Assembly (NCBI RefSeq): GCF_002155975.1
Contig: NZ_MUMI01000023.1
Span: 1-64,000 of the forward strand
DNA from: Amycolatopsis kentuckyensis
Lineage (GTDB): Bacteria > Actinomycetota > Actinomycetes > Mycobacteriales > Pseudonocardiaceae
Reading direction: 5' to 3'
DNA length: 64,000 bases
Shown: piece by piece, positions 45,298 through 52,993 of the stretch
Position numbering within the stretch: position 1 is the stretch's first letter
Layout of the letters: each line of letters begins with the position of its first letter
Position numbers and translations under genes: made by a program
The notes under the pieces: generated by a model
Databases searched by the model: none
The model's input: the letters and a program-made list of their open reading frames with translations, nothing else
Told to the model about the DNA's origin: nothing

Positions 45298-46482
45298 ATG
45301 ACTGATGTGACGCGGGAATCGACGGCCCGCCGGAGGCTGCCGGCGGGATGCCGGCTGCGGCTCGTGCAGCACATCCCGTTCCTGACCGGCCTCGACGCGC
45401 TCCCGGCCCGCGTCGAGAGCGCCGAGCCGGGCCTGGACCTCCAGATGTACACGCCGGTCCTGGACGGCGAGCTGCGCCGGTACCTGCCGCACCGGGTGGC
45501 GACCATCGACGTCGAAGCCGAGGGCGAAGAGCCGCGCTTCCGGCTGCGGTCGGCGAAGTGCCGGCTGTGGGACTCCGGCGCCGGGGTGCTGGAGATCGGC
45601 TACGAAGTCGACATCACCGGCATGACCTGCCGGGAACTGCGCCACGCCATCGACCGGCTGCACGAACTCGCGCCCGAGCGGTGGAACGAGACGGCCGCGC
45701 GGTGTGCGGAGCACTTCGCCACGAACCTCGGGGGCGGCCGGAGCGAGGCCAGGACGGTGTGGGTGCACGACACGCTGATCTTCAGCGGGCTCACCGCGGG
45801 TGTCGCGGAAGAGGTCGCCGACTACTACACGGACGGCGGCGCGCTCCACGAACTCACGATGGAGCGGCACCGCTGGCCGCTCCGGCTCGGCTTGACGGCG
45901 TGCTTGGTGACCGACGACGTCGATTGCCGGAAGGCAGCGGTCCGCGTCATCGAGGCCCACCAGGCGTTGTGGGCCACGGCGATCGAATACGACCGGCAGC
46001 TGTTCCGGGTGCTCGCCCAGGAGACCGCGGGAAAGGGGGTGCGCCGTCTCGAAGAAGAGCTCGACGAACTGCTCCGGGTGCAGCGGAGGATCAGCGACTT
46101 CGCGTCGAAGGTCTCGGCCACTCCGGTGCACCTGTCCCGGTTGGACCAGCAGCTGTGGGTGGCGGTGCACAAGTCGTGGCGCCTGCAGGACCAGATCGAC
46201 GGGCTGACCGAGCGGCTCGGCGCCCTCCGGAGCTCGTATTCGGAACTCGCGAACCGCATCGGAACGCAGCGCAGCCGCCGGCTGTCGTATTTCCTGGTGG
46301 TGTTCACGCTCCTGAGCGCGGTGTCGACGGCGGCGAGCCTGCGCGTGTTCGTCCAGCAGGACCTCCAGCCGTCGAACGCGGAAAGTGTGCGCTGGCTCCT
46401 GGTCGCGGCCGCAGTAGCGGCCGCGCTGGCGGCGATCCTCACGGTGTTCGTGGCCCGCGGCTACCACCGGCGGCGGCGATGA
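45298..46482 (+). CDS. CorA-shaped membrane protein of unknown function next to Shedu
   Basis: A 394-residue protein from ATG 45298 (GTG 45292 also in frame). A large soluble N-terminal part (about 1-225; mixed alpha/beta) leads to a long helical region (about 230-320, EELDELLRVQRRISDFAS and QDQIDGLTERLGALRSSYSEL) and two C-terminal TM helices (about 329-349 and 362-384). This order resembles CorA-type channels, but the GMN signature between the helices is absent. I do not recognise a family. It is convergent with the Shedu gene, stops 11 bases apart, and could be an effector or unrelated neighbour. Confidence 0.6.
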   Translation: MTDVTRESTARRRLPAGCRLRLVQHIPFLTGLDALPARVESAEPGLDLQMYTPVLDGELRRYLPHRVATIDVEAEGEEPRFRLRSAKCRLWDSGAGVLEIGYEVDITGMTCRELRHAIDRLHELAPERWNETAARCAEHFATNLGGGRSEARTVWVHDTLIFSGLTAGVAEEVADYYTDGGALHELTMERHRWPLRLGLTACLVTDDVDCRKAAVRVIEAHQALWATAIEYDRQLFRVLAQETAGKGVRRLEEELDELLRVQRRISDFASKVSATPVHLSRLDQQLWVAVHKSWRLQDQIDGLTERLGALRSSYSELANRIGTQRSRRLSYFLVVFTLLSAVSTAASLRVFVQQDLQPSNAESVRWLLVAAAVAAALAAILTVFVARGYHRRRR

Positions 46483-46493
46483 CGCGGGCTCTT

Positions 46494-47681
46494 CTAGTCG
46501 CTGCTGTCGGCGAATGTGAGTGAGCGCTCGGCGTTGTCCAGCAGTTCTTTGTAGGTGATCACGGAAATCCGGGCGTGCTCGGCGTTGTAGGTGCGGAGTG
46601 TTTCCGCGATTTCCTGTTCGCTGAACTGCGGTTGGAAGCCGGGGTGCCCGATCACGACGGTGCCGCTCGCCCGGCGGGACTCGATGCCGTACCGGCCGCG
46701 GATCGCGTTGCGGTCTTCGTCGAAGGCGGTGAGGTAGTTCGCGACCTGGCTGACCGCCTCGTGCACACCACGGTCGACGATCAGGCCGAAGGCGCGGTAC
46801 TTCCGGACGAGGGTGGTGTTCGCTCGTTTGAGCTCGACGACGTGCAGGGATCCGTCGGGGCGCAGCAGCGGAACGTCCACCTCGGTGCCGGTCGTGAACC
46901 GGCGTCGCGCCGTCTCGCCGACGTAGCTGCCCCCGAACAGCCAGTAGGAGCCGCGAATCGCGGCCTGCAGGTGAGCCTCCGTGCTGTTCGGGTTTTCGAC
47001 GACGTCGCGGATCAGGGCGAGCCGTTCCCGGCGAAGCTGCAGATGCGCCGCTTCGACCCTGCTCGCCAGCTCCGCATCGGTCAGGTCGAGTCCGCCAGGG
47101 CCGGAACCGGGGTCGAAGTCGGTACGCAGCCTCCTGGTCAGCACCTCGGCCAGCCAGACCTGGGCTTCCGTGTCGAGCCGGAGGACCCGGTAGTGGCCGT
47201 GTTCGCGGTCTTCGACCACCCTGAGCGACAGCTCGCCGAGTTCCTGGAGGTGGCGCACGAGTTCGGCCGCGGTCGCGTCCGGGTGGCGTTCGAGGTACTC
47301 CTTCGCGCGGTAGGCCCCCAGGGCGTTGGTGTTCGAGACCATCAGCTGGACCGCGTCGAGGTTGGTCTCCCTGGCCTCGTAGAGCTGGTACCGCCTCGTC
47401 ACGTCGTCGGTGAGAATCCGTCCGGTGGCGTGCCCGACCAGGTCGTCCAGGCGATCGGCCGTCGCGGTGTCGCCCGCCGCCAGTGCCTCTCGGCGCGCGA
47501 ACGCGGCCAGCTCCAGCATTTTCTTGCCGCCTCGGTTGCGGCTGCTCGCCAGGTGCTCGCGAACGTCGGCGATGGCGGCCTTGACGTTCGCGTCGGTCAC
47601 GTGCTCGTCGATGCACTCGAGCAAGAGCGTCGTGACCTGGTCCGAGCGGATTCTCTTCCGCGACCCGTCGGTGTAGGGCAT
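46494..47681 (-). CDS. sduA: Shedu anti-phage nuclease (DUF4263)
   Basis: A 395-residue protein starting at ATG 47681 with GGAGG six bases upstream. The C-terminal third is the Shedu nuclease core (PF14082-type): ENPNSTEAHLQAAIRGSYWLFG (about 230-250), Asp269 in GTEVDVPLLRPDG, the E-x-K pair Glu283/Lys285 in HVVELKRAN, and Gln312...Tyr316 in SQVANYL. These are PD-(D/E)xK-like catalytic positions. The N-terminal 230 residues are helical with a possible winged-helix part, a region that varies among Shedu types and is thought to sense the trigger. SduA alone is a known defence gene. A TetR gene on the same strand starts upstream with its stop 17 bases away. Confidence 0.85.
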   Translation of the reverse strand: MPYTDGSRKRIRSDQVTTLLLECIDEHVTDANVKAAIADVREHLASSRNRGGKKMLELAAFARREALAAGDTATADRLDDLVGHATGRILTDDVTRRYQLYEARETNLDAVQLMVSNTNALGAYRAKEYLERHPDATAAELVRHLQELGELSLRVVEDREHGHYRVLRLDTEAQVWLAEVLTRRLRTDFDPGSGPGGLDLTDAELASRVEAAHLQLRRERLALIRDVVENPNSTEAHLQAAIRGSYWLFGGSYVGETARRRFTTGTEVDVPLLRPDGSLHVVELKRANTTLVRKYRAFGLIVDRGVHEAVSQVANYLTAFDEDRNAIRGRYGIESRRASGTVVIGHPGFQPQFSEQEIAETLRTYNAEHARISVITYKELLDNAERSLTFADSSD

Positions 47682-47698
47682 CGATATCCTCCAGGCGA

Positions 47699-48250
47699 TC
47701 AAGCGAGCAGTCGCGCAGCCAGCGTCCGCAGGGTCGCGGTGATCCGCTCCACCGGTACCCCTCGCGACGTCTGGTGCAGGAAAAGCTCCGGAGCCAGCGG
47801 GGCCAGCAACACGTCCGCCAGCACTTCGGGATCCGCCGCCCCCGCCGCCTCCGCCAGGACCCGCACGTGCGTCCGCCAGAACCCGTACGCGCCCGTCGTG
47901 AACCGCGAATGGCCGACCTCCGCGCCCAGTACCAGCGGTGCGTGCCGCTCCAGCAACGCCACCATCGCCTCGTAGAACGCCGCCAGCCGGGCGGACGGCG
48001 GGGCCCCCGGTCCCAGCGGGGGGTCTCCGCGCAGCAACGACTCCTGGAGGCGGCGCTCGTGCTCGTCCAGCAACGCCACGGCGATCGAGGCGCGGTCCGG
48101 GTAGCGGCGGTACAGCGTTCCGCGGCCGACGCCCGCCGCCCGGGCGATGTCCTCCATCGTCACCTCGGCCGCGCCGTGGGCGGTGAACAGCTCCTCGGCC
48201 GCCGCGAGGATCTTCGCGCGGTTGCGGGCCGCGTCGGCGCGTTCGGGCAT
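47699..48250 (-). CDS. TetR-family regulator of the azoreductase-SMR operon
   Basis: A 183-residue protein. HTH about 10-57 (NRAKILAAAEELFTAHGAAEVTMEDIARAAGVGRGTLYRRYPDRASIAVAL), close to regulators of azoreductase and quinone-stress genes. The divergent azoreductase-SMR operon shares the 78-base gap, which contains a perfect 23-bp palindrome and a second weaker site. Repression relieved by quinones, azo compounds or cationic drugs is expected from the gene pair (inference). Confidence 0.88.
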   Translation of the reverse strand: MPERADAARNRAKILAAAEELFTAHGAAEVTMEDIARAAGVGRGTLYRRYPDRASIAVALLDEHERRLQESLLRGDPPLGPGAPPSARLAAFYEAMVALLERHAPLVLGAEVGHSRFTTGAYGFWRTHVRVLAEAAGAADPEVLADVLLAPLAPELFLHQTSRGVPVERITATLRTLAARLLA

Positions 48251-48271
48251 GGCGGCAGCCTAGGGAATAAC

Positions 48272-48317
48272 CGGACACGGCGTCCAGTTGAGGTCAAGTG
48301 GACACCGTGTCCACTTG
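48272..48317. promoter_or_regulatory. TetR operators: perfect 23-bp palindrome plus weaker site
   Basis: CAAGTGGACAC-C-GTGTCCACTTG (48295-48317) is an 11+1+11 perfect palindrome that ends 10 bases before the azoreductase start. CGGACACGGCGTCCAGTTG (48272-48290) repeats the pattern imperfectly next to the TetR gene. Confidence 0.85.
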
Positions 48318-48327
48318 AGGAGGAATC

Positions 48328-48939
48328 GTGCCCCACCTGCTGCACCTCGACTCCAGCGCCCGCCGCTCGTCGTTCTCGCGTGAGCTGTCCGCCCGGTACG
48401 CCGCCGGCTGGACCGGCACCCGGACCTACCGCGACCTCGCCGCCGACCCGGTTCCGGTGATCGGCGAGGCCTGGACCCGGATCTGCGACGCCCTGCTCGC
48501 CGCGAAGATCACCGACCCCGCGCACTACGCCGACGTCGTCGAGACGCCGGACCAGCGGAAGGCCTGGGCGATCGTCGAGCCGCTGCTGGCCGAGCTGCTC
48601 GAAGCCGACGTCGTCCTGATCGGCGCGCCGATGTACAACTTCTCGATCCCGGCGGCCCTGAAGGCGTGGATCGACCAGGTGACGTTCCCGAAGATGGTCC
48701 TGCGGAACAAGAAGTTCGTCATCGCCGGCGCCCGCGGCGGGACGTACGCGCCCGGCACCCCCAAAGCCGCCTTCGACCACCACGAGCGCTACCTGCGGGA
48801 CTTCATCGCCGGGCACTACGGCGTCGACGACGTCCGGTTCGTGCACGCCGAGCTGACCAACGCCCTGGTCGACCCGCAGCTGGCAAAGCGCGACGGGGAG
48901 CGGAAGGCCTCGCTCGACGCGGCACTGGAGGCGATCTGA
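48328..48939 (+). CDS. FMN-dependent NADH azoreductase/quinone reductase
   Basis: A 203-residue flavodoxin-like protein starting at GTG 48328 with GAGGAGG upstream. HLLHLDSSARRSSFSREL is the FMN phosphate loop, APMYNFSIPAALKAWIDQV the AzoR signature, and IAGARGGTYAPG the second flavin loop. It would reduce quinones or azo dyes by two electrons. Its stop overlaps the SMR start (TGATG), so the two are co-translated. Confidence 0.9.
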   Translation: MPHLLHLDSSARRSSFSRELSARYAAGWTGTRTYRDLAADPVPVIGEAWTRICDALLAAKITDPAHYADVVETPDQRKAWAIVEPLLAELLEADVVLIGAPMYNFSIPAALKAWIDQVTFPKMVLRNKKFVIAGARGGTYAPGTPKAAFDHHERYLRDFIAGHYGVDDVRFVHAELTNALVDPQLAKRDGERKASLDAALEAI

Positions 48940-49253
48940 TGGGCTGGGTGACGCTGATCTTCGCCGGCCTCGTCGAAATCGCCTGGTCGCAGAGCATCAA
49001 ACCGACGGAGAACTTCACCCGGCCGTGGCCGACGCTCCTGTGCTTCGTGCTCGGCGCCGCCGCGGTCTACCTGCTGTCGCGCGCGATGGACACCGTCCCG
49101 GTGGGCACCGCCTACGCGGTGTTCACCGGGATCGGTGCCGTCGGCGCGATCGTGCTCGGCGTCGTCGTGACGAAGGACCCGCTCAGCGTCGGCCGGGTGG
49201 CCGCGCTGGCCCTGATCGTCGGCGGCGTCGTGCTCGCCCGCGTCACTTCGTGA
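48939..49253 (+). CDS. Small multidrug resistance (SMR) transporter, SugE/Gdx-like
   Basis: A 104-residue protein with four TM helices. The essential Glu is in FAGLVEIAWSQSIK (Glu13), and PTENFTRPWPT resembles the SugE/Gdx consensus (KxSxGFTRxxPS). Gdx members export guanidinium; others export quaternary ammonium cations. No guanidine riboswitch is visible, and control by the TetR site upstream of azoreductase suggests drug or dye efflux. Single SMR genes form homodimers of dual topology. Its 3' end overlaps the convergent S9 peptidase by 11 bases. Confidence 0.88.
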   Translation: MGWVTLIFAGLVEIAWSQSIKPTENFTRPWPTLLCFVLGAAAVYLLSRAMDTVPVGTAYAVFTGIGAVGAIVLGVVVTKDPLSVGRVAALALIVGGVVLARVTS

Positions 49254-51255
49254 GCTGCTCCCACAGGAACTCGAACACCAGCGCCCACTTGAACGCCAGC
49301 TGCTCGTTGTCCGCCGCGGCACCGTGGCCGCCCTCGATGTTCTCGTGATACCGGACGTCGTGCCCCTGCTCACGCATCCGCGCCACCATCTTGCGGGCGT
49401 GGGCGGGGTGCACGCGGTCGTCGCGCGTCGACGTCACGAACAGCGACGGCGGATACGTGCGTCCACTGTGGACGTTCTGGTACGGCGAGTACTTCGCGAT
49501 GTACTCCCATTCCGCGGCGTCGTCGGGGTCGCCGTACTCGGCCATCCAGGACGCCCCGGCCAGCAGCAGGTGGTAGCGGCGCATGTCCAGCAGCGGCACC
49601 TGGCTGACGATCGCGCCGAACCGGTCCGGGTAGCGCGTCAGCATCACGCCCATCAGCAGGCCGCCGTTGCTGCCGCCCTGGATGCCCAGCCGCGACGGCG
49701 TCGTGATGCCCCGCGAAACCAGGTCGGCGGCCACCGCGGCGAAGTCCTCGTACACGCGGTGGCGCTGCGCCTTGATGGCCTGGGTGTGCCAGCCGGGCCC
49801 GTACTCGCCGCCGCCGCGGATGTTCGCGACGACGTACGTGCCGCCGCGGGCCAGCCAGCCGCGGCCGATCATGCCGCTGTAGGACGGCGTCAGCGAGATC
49901 TCGAAGCCGCCGTAGCCGGTCAGCAGCGTCGGGCCGCCCTCGGCGCCGGACGGCCGGACGACGAAGTACGGGATCTTCGTGCCGTCCTCCGACGTCGCGA
50001 AGTACTGCGCCACGCTCATGCCCGAAGCGTCGAAGAACGCCGGAGCCTGCTTCAGCACTTCGACCTCTTCGCCGACGTGCCCGTAGCTCAGCGTCGACGG
50101 CTGGAGGAAGCCGCTGGAGTCGATCAGGTACTCGTCGCTGACGTCGGGGTCGGTGTCGAAGATGTCCGCGCTGCCGAACTCGGGACCACCGGCGAGGGGC
50201 TCTTCGGTCCAGGCGCCGGGCCCCGGCGTCAGGGTGCGCAGCTCGCTGCGGACGTCACGCAGTGTGCCGAGCAGCAGGTGGTGGCGCGTCCAGGCCCAGT
50301 ACTCGAGCGACGTGTGCTCGTCGGGCGTGAACAACGTCGTGAAATCGCGATCGCCGGCCAGGAAGGCATCGAAGAGGATGGCGATCAGCGAGCCGGCCGG
50401 GTGTTCCGTGCCGCCGACGGTCCACGCCGTCCGCGGCCGCACCAGCAGCCATTCGCGGTGCACGGACGCGCTCGCGTCGTCCGGGACGTCGATCTTGACC
50501 AGGCCGGTGGGCGTCTTCAGGTGCAGTTCCGAGCGGTAGAAGTCGATCGCGCGGCTGACGAAGTCGCGTTCGAAGCCTTCGGTCGGGTCGTGGGACGCGC
50601 CGATCGAAACGTCGTCCGGCTTGCCTTCGAAGATGGTGACGGCTTCGGAGAGCGGCGTGCCGCGGCGCCACTCCTTGGCCAGCCGCGGGTAGCCGGAGCT
50701 GGTCAGCGAACCCGGGCCGAAGTCCGTTCCGATGTAGACGCGGTCTTCGTCGATCCAGCCGATCCGCGTCTTCGCCTCCGGGACCGTGAAGCCGTCCGCG
50801 ACGAACTCGTGCGCGTCGAGGTCGAACTCGCGGACGACGGTGGCGTCCGCGCCGCCGCGGGACAGCTCGACCAGGCCGCGCCGGTAGCCCGGCCGCAGCA
50901 CGGCCGCGCCCTGCCAGACCCAGTTCTCGCCTTCGGCCTCGGCCAGCGCGTCGACGTCGAGCAGCAGCTCCCATTCGGGCTCGGGCTGCCGGTAGGACTC
51001 CAGCGTCGTCCGCCGCCACAGGCCGCGCGGGTGGCTCGCGTCCTGCCAGAAGTTGTAGAGGAACTCGCCGCGGCGGCGCACGTACGGGATCCGGTCGTCG
51101 GCGTCGAGCACCTCGCGCAGCTCGTCACGCAGTTCGGCGAACCGCGCGCCGGTGGTCAGCTCGGCCAGCGTCTCGTCGTTGCGGGAGCGCACCCAGCCGA
51201 GCGCCTCGTCGCCGGTCACGTCTTCCAGCCACAGGTAAGGATCCTCCACACTCAT
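49243..51255 (-). CDS. Prolyl oligopeptidase (S9A family)
   Basis: A 670-residue protein. N-terminal EDPYLWLEDVTGDEALGWVRSRN and a seven-bladed propeller (about 70-400) precede the alpha/beta-hydrolase domain. The triad is Ser529 (GGSNGGLLMG), Asp612 or 613 (TSTRDDRVHP) and His644 (EGGHGAAAD). It cleaves short peptides after proline in the cytosol, as no signal peptide is visible. No ribosome-binding site precedes ATG 51255, so a leaderless message is possible. Confidence 0.93.
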   Translation of the reverse strand: MSVEDPYLWLEDVTGDEALGWVRSRNDETLAELTTGARFAELRDELREVLDADDRIPYVRRRGEFLYNFWQDASHPRGLWRRTTLESYRQPEPEWELLLDVDALAEAEGENWVWQGAAVLRPGYRRGLVELSRGGADATVVREFDLDAHEFVADGFTVPEAKTRIGWIDEDRVYIGTDFGPGSLTSSGYPRLAKEWRRGTPLSEAVTIFEGKPDDVSIGASHDPTEGFERDFVSRAIDFYRSELHLKTPTGLVKIDVPDDASASVHREWLLVRPRTAWTVGGTEHPAGSLIAILFDAFLAGDRDFTTLFTPDEHTSLEYWAWTRHHLLLGTLRDVRSELRTLTPGPGAWTEEPLAGGPEFGSADIFDTDPDVSDEYLIDSSGFLQPSTLSYGHVGEEVEVLKQAPAFFDASGMSVAQYFATSEDGTKIPYFVVRPSGAEGGPTLLTGYGGFEISLTPSYSGMIGRGWLARGGTYVVANIRGGGEYGPGWHTQAIKAQRHRVYEDFAAVAADLVSRGITTPSRLGIQGGSNGGLLMGVMLTRYPDRFGAIVSQVPLLDMRRYHLLLAGASWMAEYGDPDDAAEWEYIAKYSPYQNVHSGRTYPPSLFVTSTRDDRVHPAHARKMVARMREQGHDVRYHENIEGGHGAAADNEQLAFKWALVFEFLWEQLTK

Positions 51256-51367
51256 GCCGACAGTCTCGCCTGGTTGGCGGCCCTGCGGCCACCCGGTGGC
51301 GTTTTCGTTTCGTGATCCCTGCCTCCCGGGCGGTCCGTATGCTGGTGCCACACAGCAGGGGGAGACC

Positions 51368-52345
51368 GTGAACGACGCCGAACCGTCATGGCCGGGGGCG
51401 GCCCGGCCACCGGAACCCGCGTGGGTCCCGGAGCCGAACCCGTGGGCGCCCAACTGGGCGGTGGCCCCGCCCGTCCCGATCGCGCCGCCGCGCACCCGGC
51501 TCTGGGGCGCCGTCACCGGTGTCCTGATCGTCGTGGTGTCCATCTCGCTGATCGCCGCCACCATCCCGCACCGCGTGGACGGCCACGCGTTCGCCGCGCA
51601 GGGTGCCGATCCCGGCCGGGCGTACGGTGACACCGGGAAGCCCCCGAAGGCCGTGCCGGAGCTGGCGCGCAACCCCCTGCTCGGGGCCGGCATCAGCCCC
51701 GGGCCCGCCACCTGCAGCCTGCCCGAGCTCGGCCGGGCGGCCGAACAGCTCAAGGCCTACTACAGCGCGCTCGTCACCTGCCTGGAGCAGTCGTGGCGCC
51801 CGGCGCTGGAGAAGGCGAACGAGCCGACGCTCACCGCCACCGTGTCGGTGACGCTGCCGGAGCACAGCTCGTGCGGGGAGGCGCCGACGGAGAACGAAGC
51901 CGTCGCCTACTACTGCGGCGGCGACACGACGATCTACGCCCCGACCGACTGGATGCTGTCGGACGCCGGGCTCAACAAGGCCCGGCACATCGCGACGCTC
52001 GCCCACGAATACGGCCACCACGTGCAGCGCGAGAGCGGCATCCTCGCCGCGGCGGCGGACAAGATGACCTCGCCGGACGAGGACAGCGCGGCCGACAAGG
52101 AGGTCGTGCGCCGGATCGAGCTGCAGGCGAACTGCTTCGGCGCGCTGTTCCTGACCGCCGTCGCCGGCTCGGGCTCGATCAGCCGGTCGCTGGCGAACGC
52201 CGCGGTCGCCGACTACGGCCGGGCCAACGACAGCGACACCCACGGTTCGCGCGAGCACCAGCTGTCCTGGGCGAAGGCCGGTTACGACGGCAAGGCCACG
52301 AAGGCGTGCAACACGTGGAGCGCCCCGGTCGACGAGGTCAGCTGA
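51368..52345 (+). CDS. Membrane-anchored neutral zinc metallopeptidase (YpfJ-like)
   Basis: A 325-residue protein starting at GTG 51368 with GGGGGA upstream. A Pro/Trp-rich N terminus (about 1-43) precedes a TM helix (about 46-68, LWGAVTGVLIVVVSISLIAAT). The extracellular part has YYCGGDTTIYAP, LAHEYGHHVQ (HExxH zinc motif, His and catalytic Glu) and RRIELQANCFGALF, where a Glu supplies the third ligand; this order defines the neutral zinc peptidase family (PF04228-type). The substrate is unknown. Its 3' end overlaps the convergent gene by eight bases. Confidence 0.88.
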   Translation: MNDAEPSWPGAARPPEPAWVPEPNPWAPNWAVAPPVPIAPPRTRLWGAVTGVLIVVVSISLIAATIPHRVDGHAFAAQGADPGRAYGDTGKPPKAVPELARNPLLGAGISPGPATCSLPELGRAAEQLKAYYSALVTCLEQSWRPALEKANEPTLTATVSVTLPEHSSCGEAPTENEAVAYYCGGDTTIYAPTDWMLSDAGLNKARHIATLAHEYGHHVQRESGILAAAADKMTSPDEDSAADKEVVRRIELQANCFGALFLTAVAGSGSISRSLANAAVADYGRANDSDTHGSREHQLSWAKAGYDGKATKACNTWSAPVDEVS

Positions 52346-52910
52346 GGGTCCAGGCGGGGTCGCGGCCGAGGAGGGCGAGGAACCGGTCGAGTTCGGTCGC
52401 GTCCGCGGGGGCCTCGACGCTGCGGGCGAACGAGCCGTTCTTTTCGCGGCCTTCGTCCGGGATCCGCTCGGCCAGCTTCGTCGCGATGTACACGGCTTCG
52501 GCGTCCGGTTCGTAGGGCAGGCCGAGCGTGCGGGCCAGGTCCCAGCCGTGCGCCACCGTGTCGACCAGGTGCATGTGCGCGGCGATCGCGCCGGGGAACG
52601 TGCCGAAGTGGTTGATGGTGAGCTGCCGCTCGAGCACGGCGTCGTCGGCGAAGGCGTCGAGGAAGTCGTCGACGGACGCCCGGTACGCGGCGTAGGCGTC
52701 GTCGCCGAGGGAACCGGCGTCCCAGTCGGGAGCCGACCCTTCGCGCGCCGCCGTCGCGAAGGCGTGGTTCTCGCTGACCTGGTGGCGGAGCAGATCGGCG
52801 AGCGTCCAGCCGGCGCACGGAGTGGGGCGGGCGAGGTCGGCCGGAGTCACGCCGGCGACCAGCTTGTCGAGGAGGAGCAAGGTGCGGCGGTCGAGTTCGC
52901 GGAGATCCAT
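52338..52910 (-). CDS. DinB/mycothiol-dependent maleylpyruvate isomerase-like protein (TIGR03086 type)
   Basis: A 190-residue four-helix-bundle protein from ATG 52910. LDRRTLLLLDKLVAGVTPADLARPTPCAGWTLADLLRHQVSENHAF is the start typical of the TIGR03086 group, with the metal-ligand histidine in RHQV and later His residues in AAHMHLVDTVAHGWDLA. Many such proteins use mycothiol, the actinobacterial thiol, but the substrate here is unknown. Divergent from the MocR gene. Confidence 0.85.
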   Translation of the reverse strand: MDLRELDRRTLLLLDKLVAGVTPADLARPTPCAGWTLADLLRHQVSENHAFATAAREGSAPDWDAGSLGDDAYAAYRASVDDFLDAFADDAVLERQLTINHFGTFPGAIAAHMHLVDTVAHGWDLARTLGLPYEPDAEAVYIATKLAERIPDEGREKNGSFARSVEAPADATELDRFLALLGRDPAWTLS

Positions 52911-52993
52911 ACCGGGCACGTTAGGCGGACCAGCGGACCACGAACAGTGCCAAACCCGCCGCAACCTTCGTGGGCCAATCTAGACTGGCGCCG

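Noticed and set aside
48251-48327. Guanidine riboswitch for the SugE/Gdx-like gene
   Set aside because: The leader is short and filled by the TetR palindromes; no ACGR-type riboswitch core is visible.
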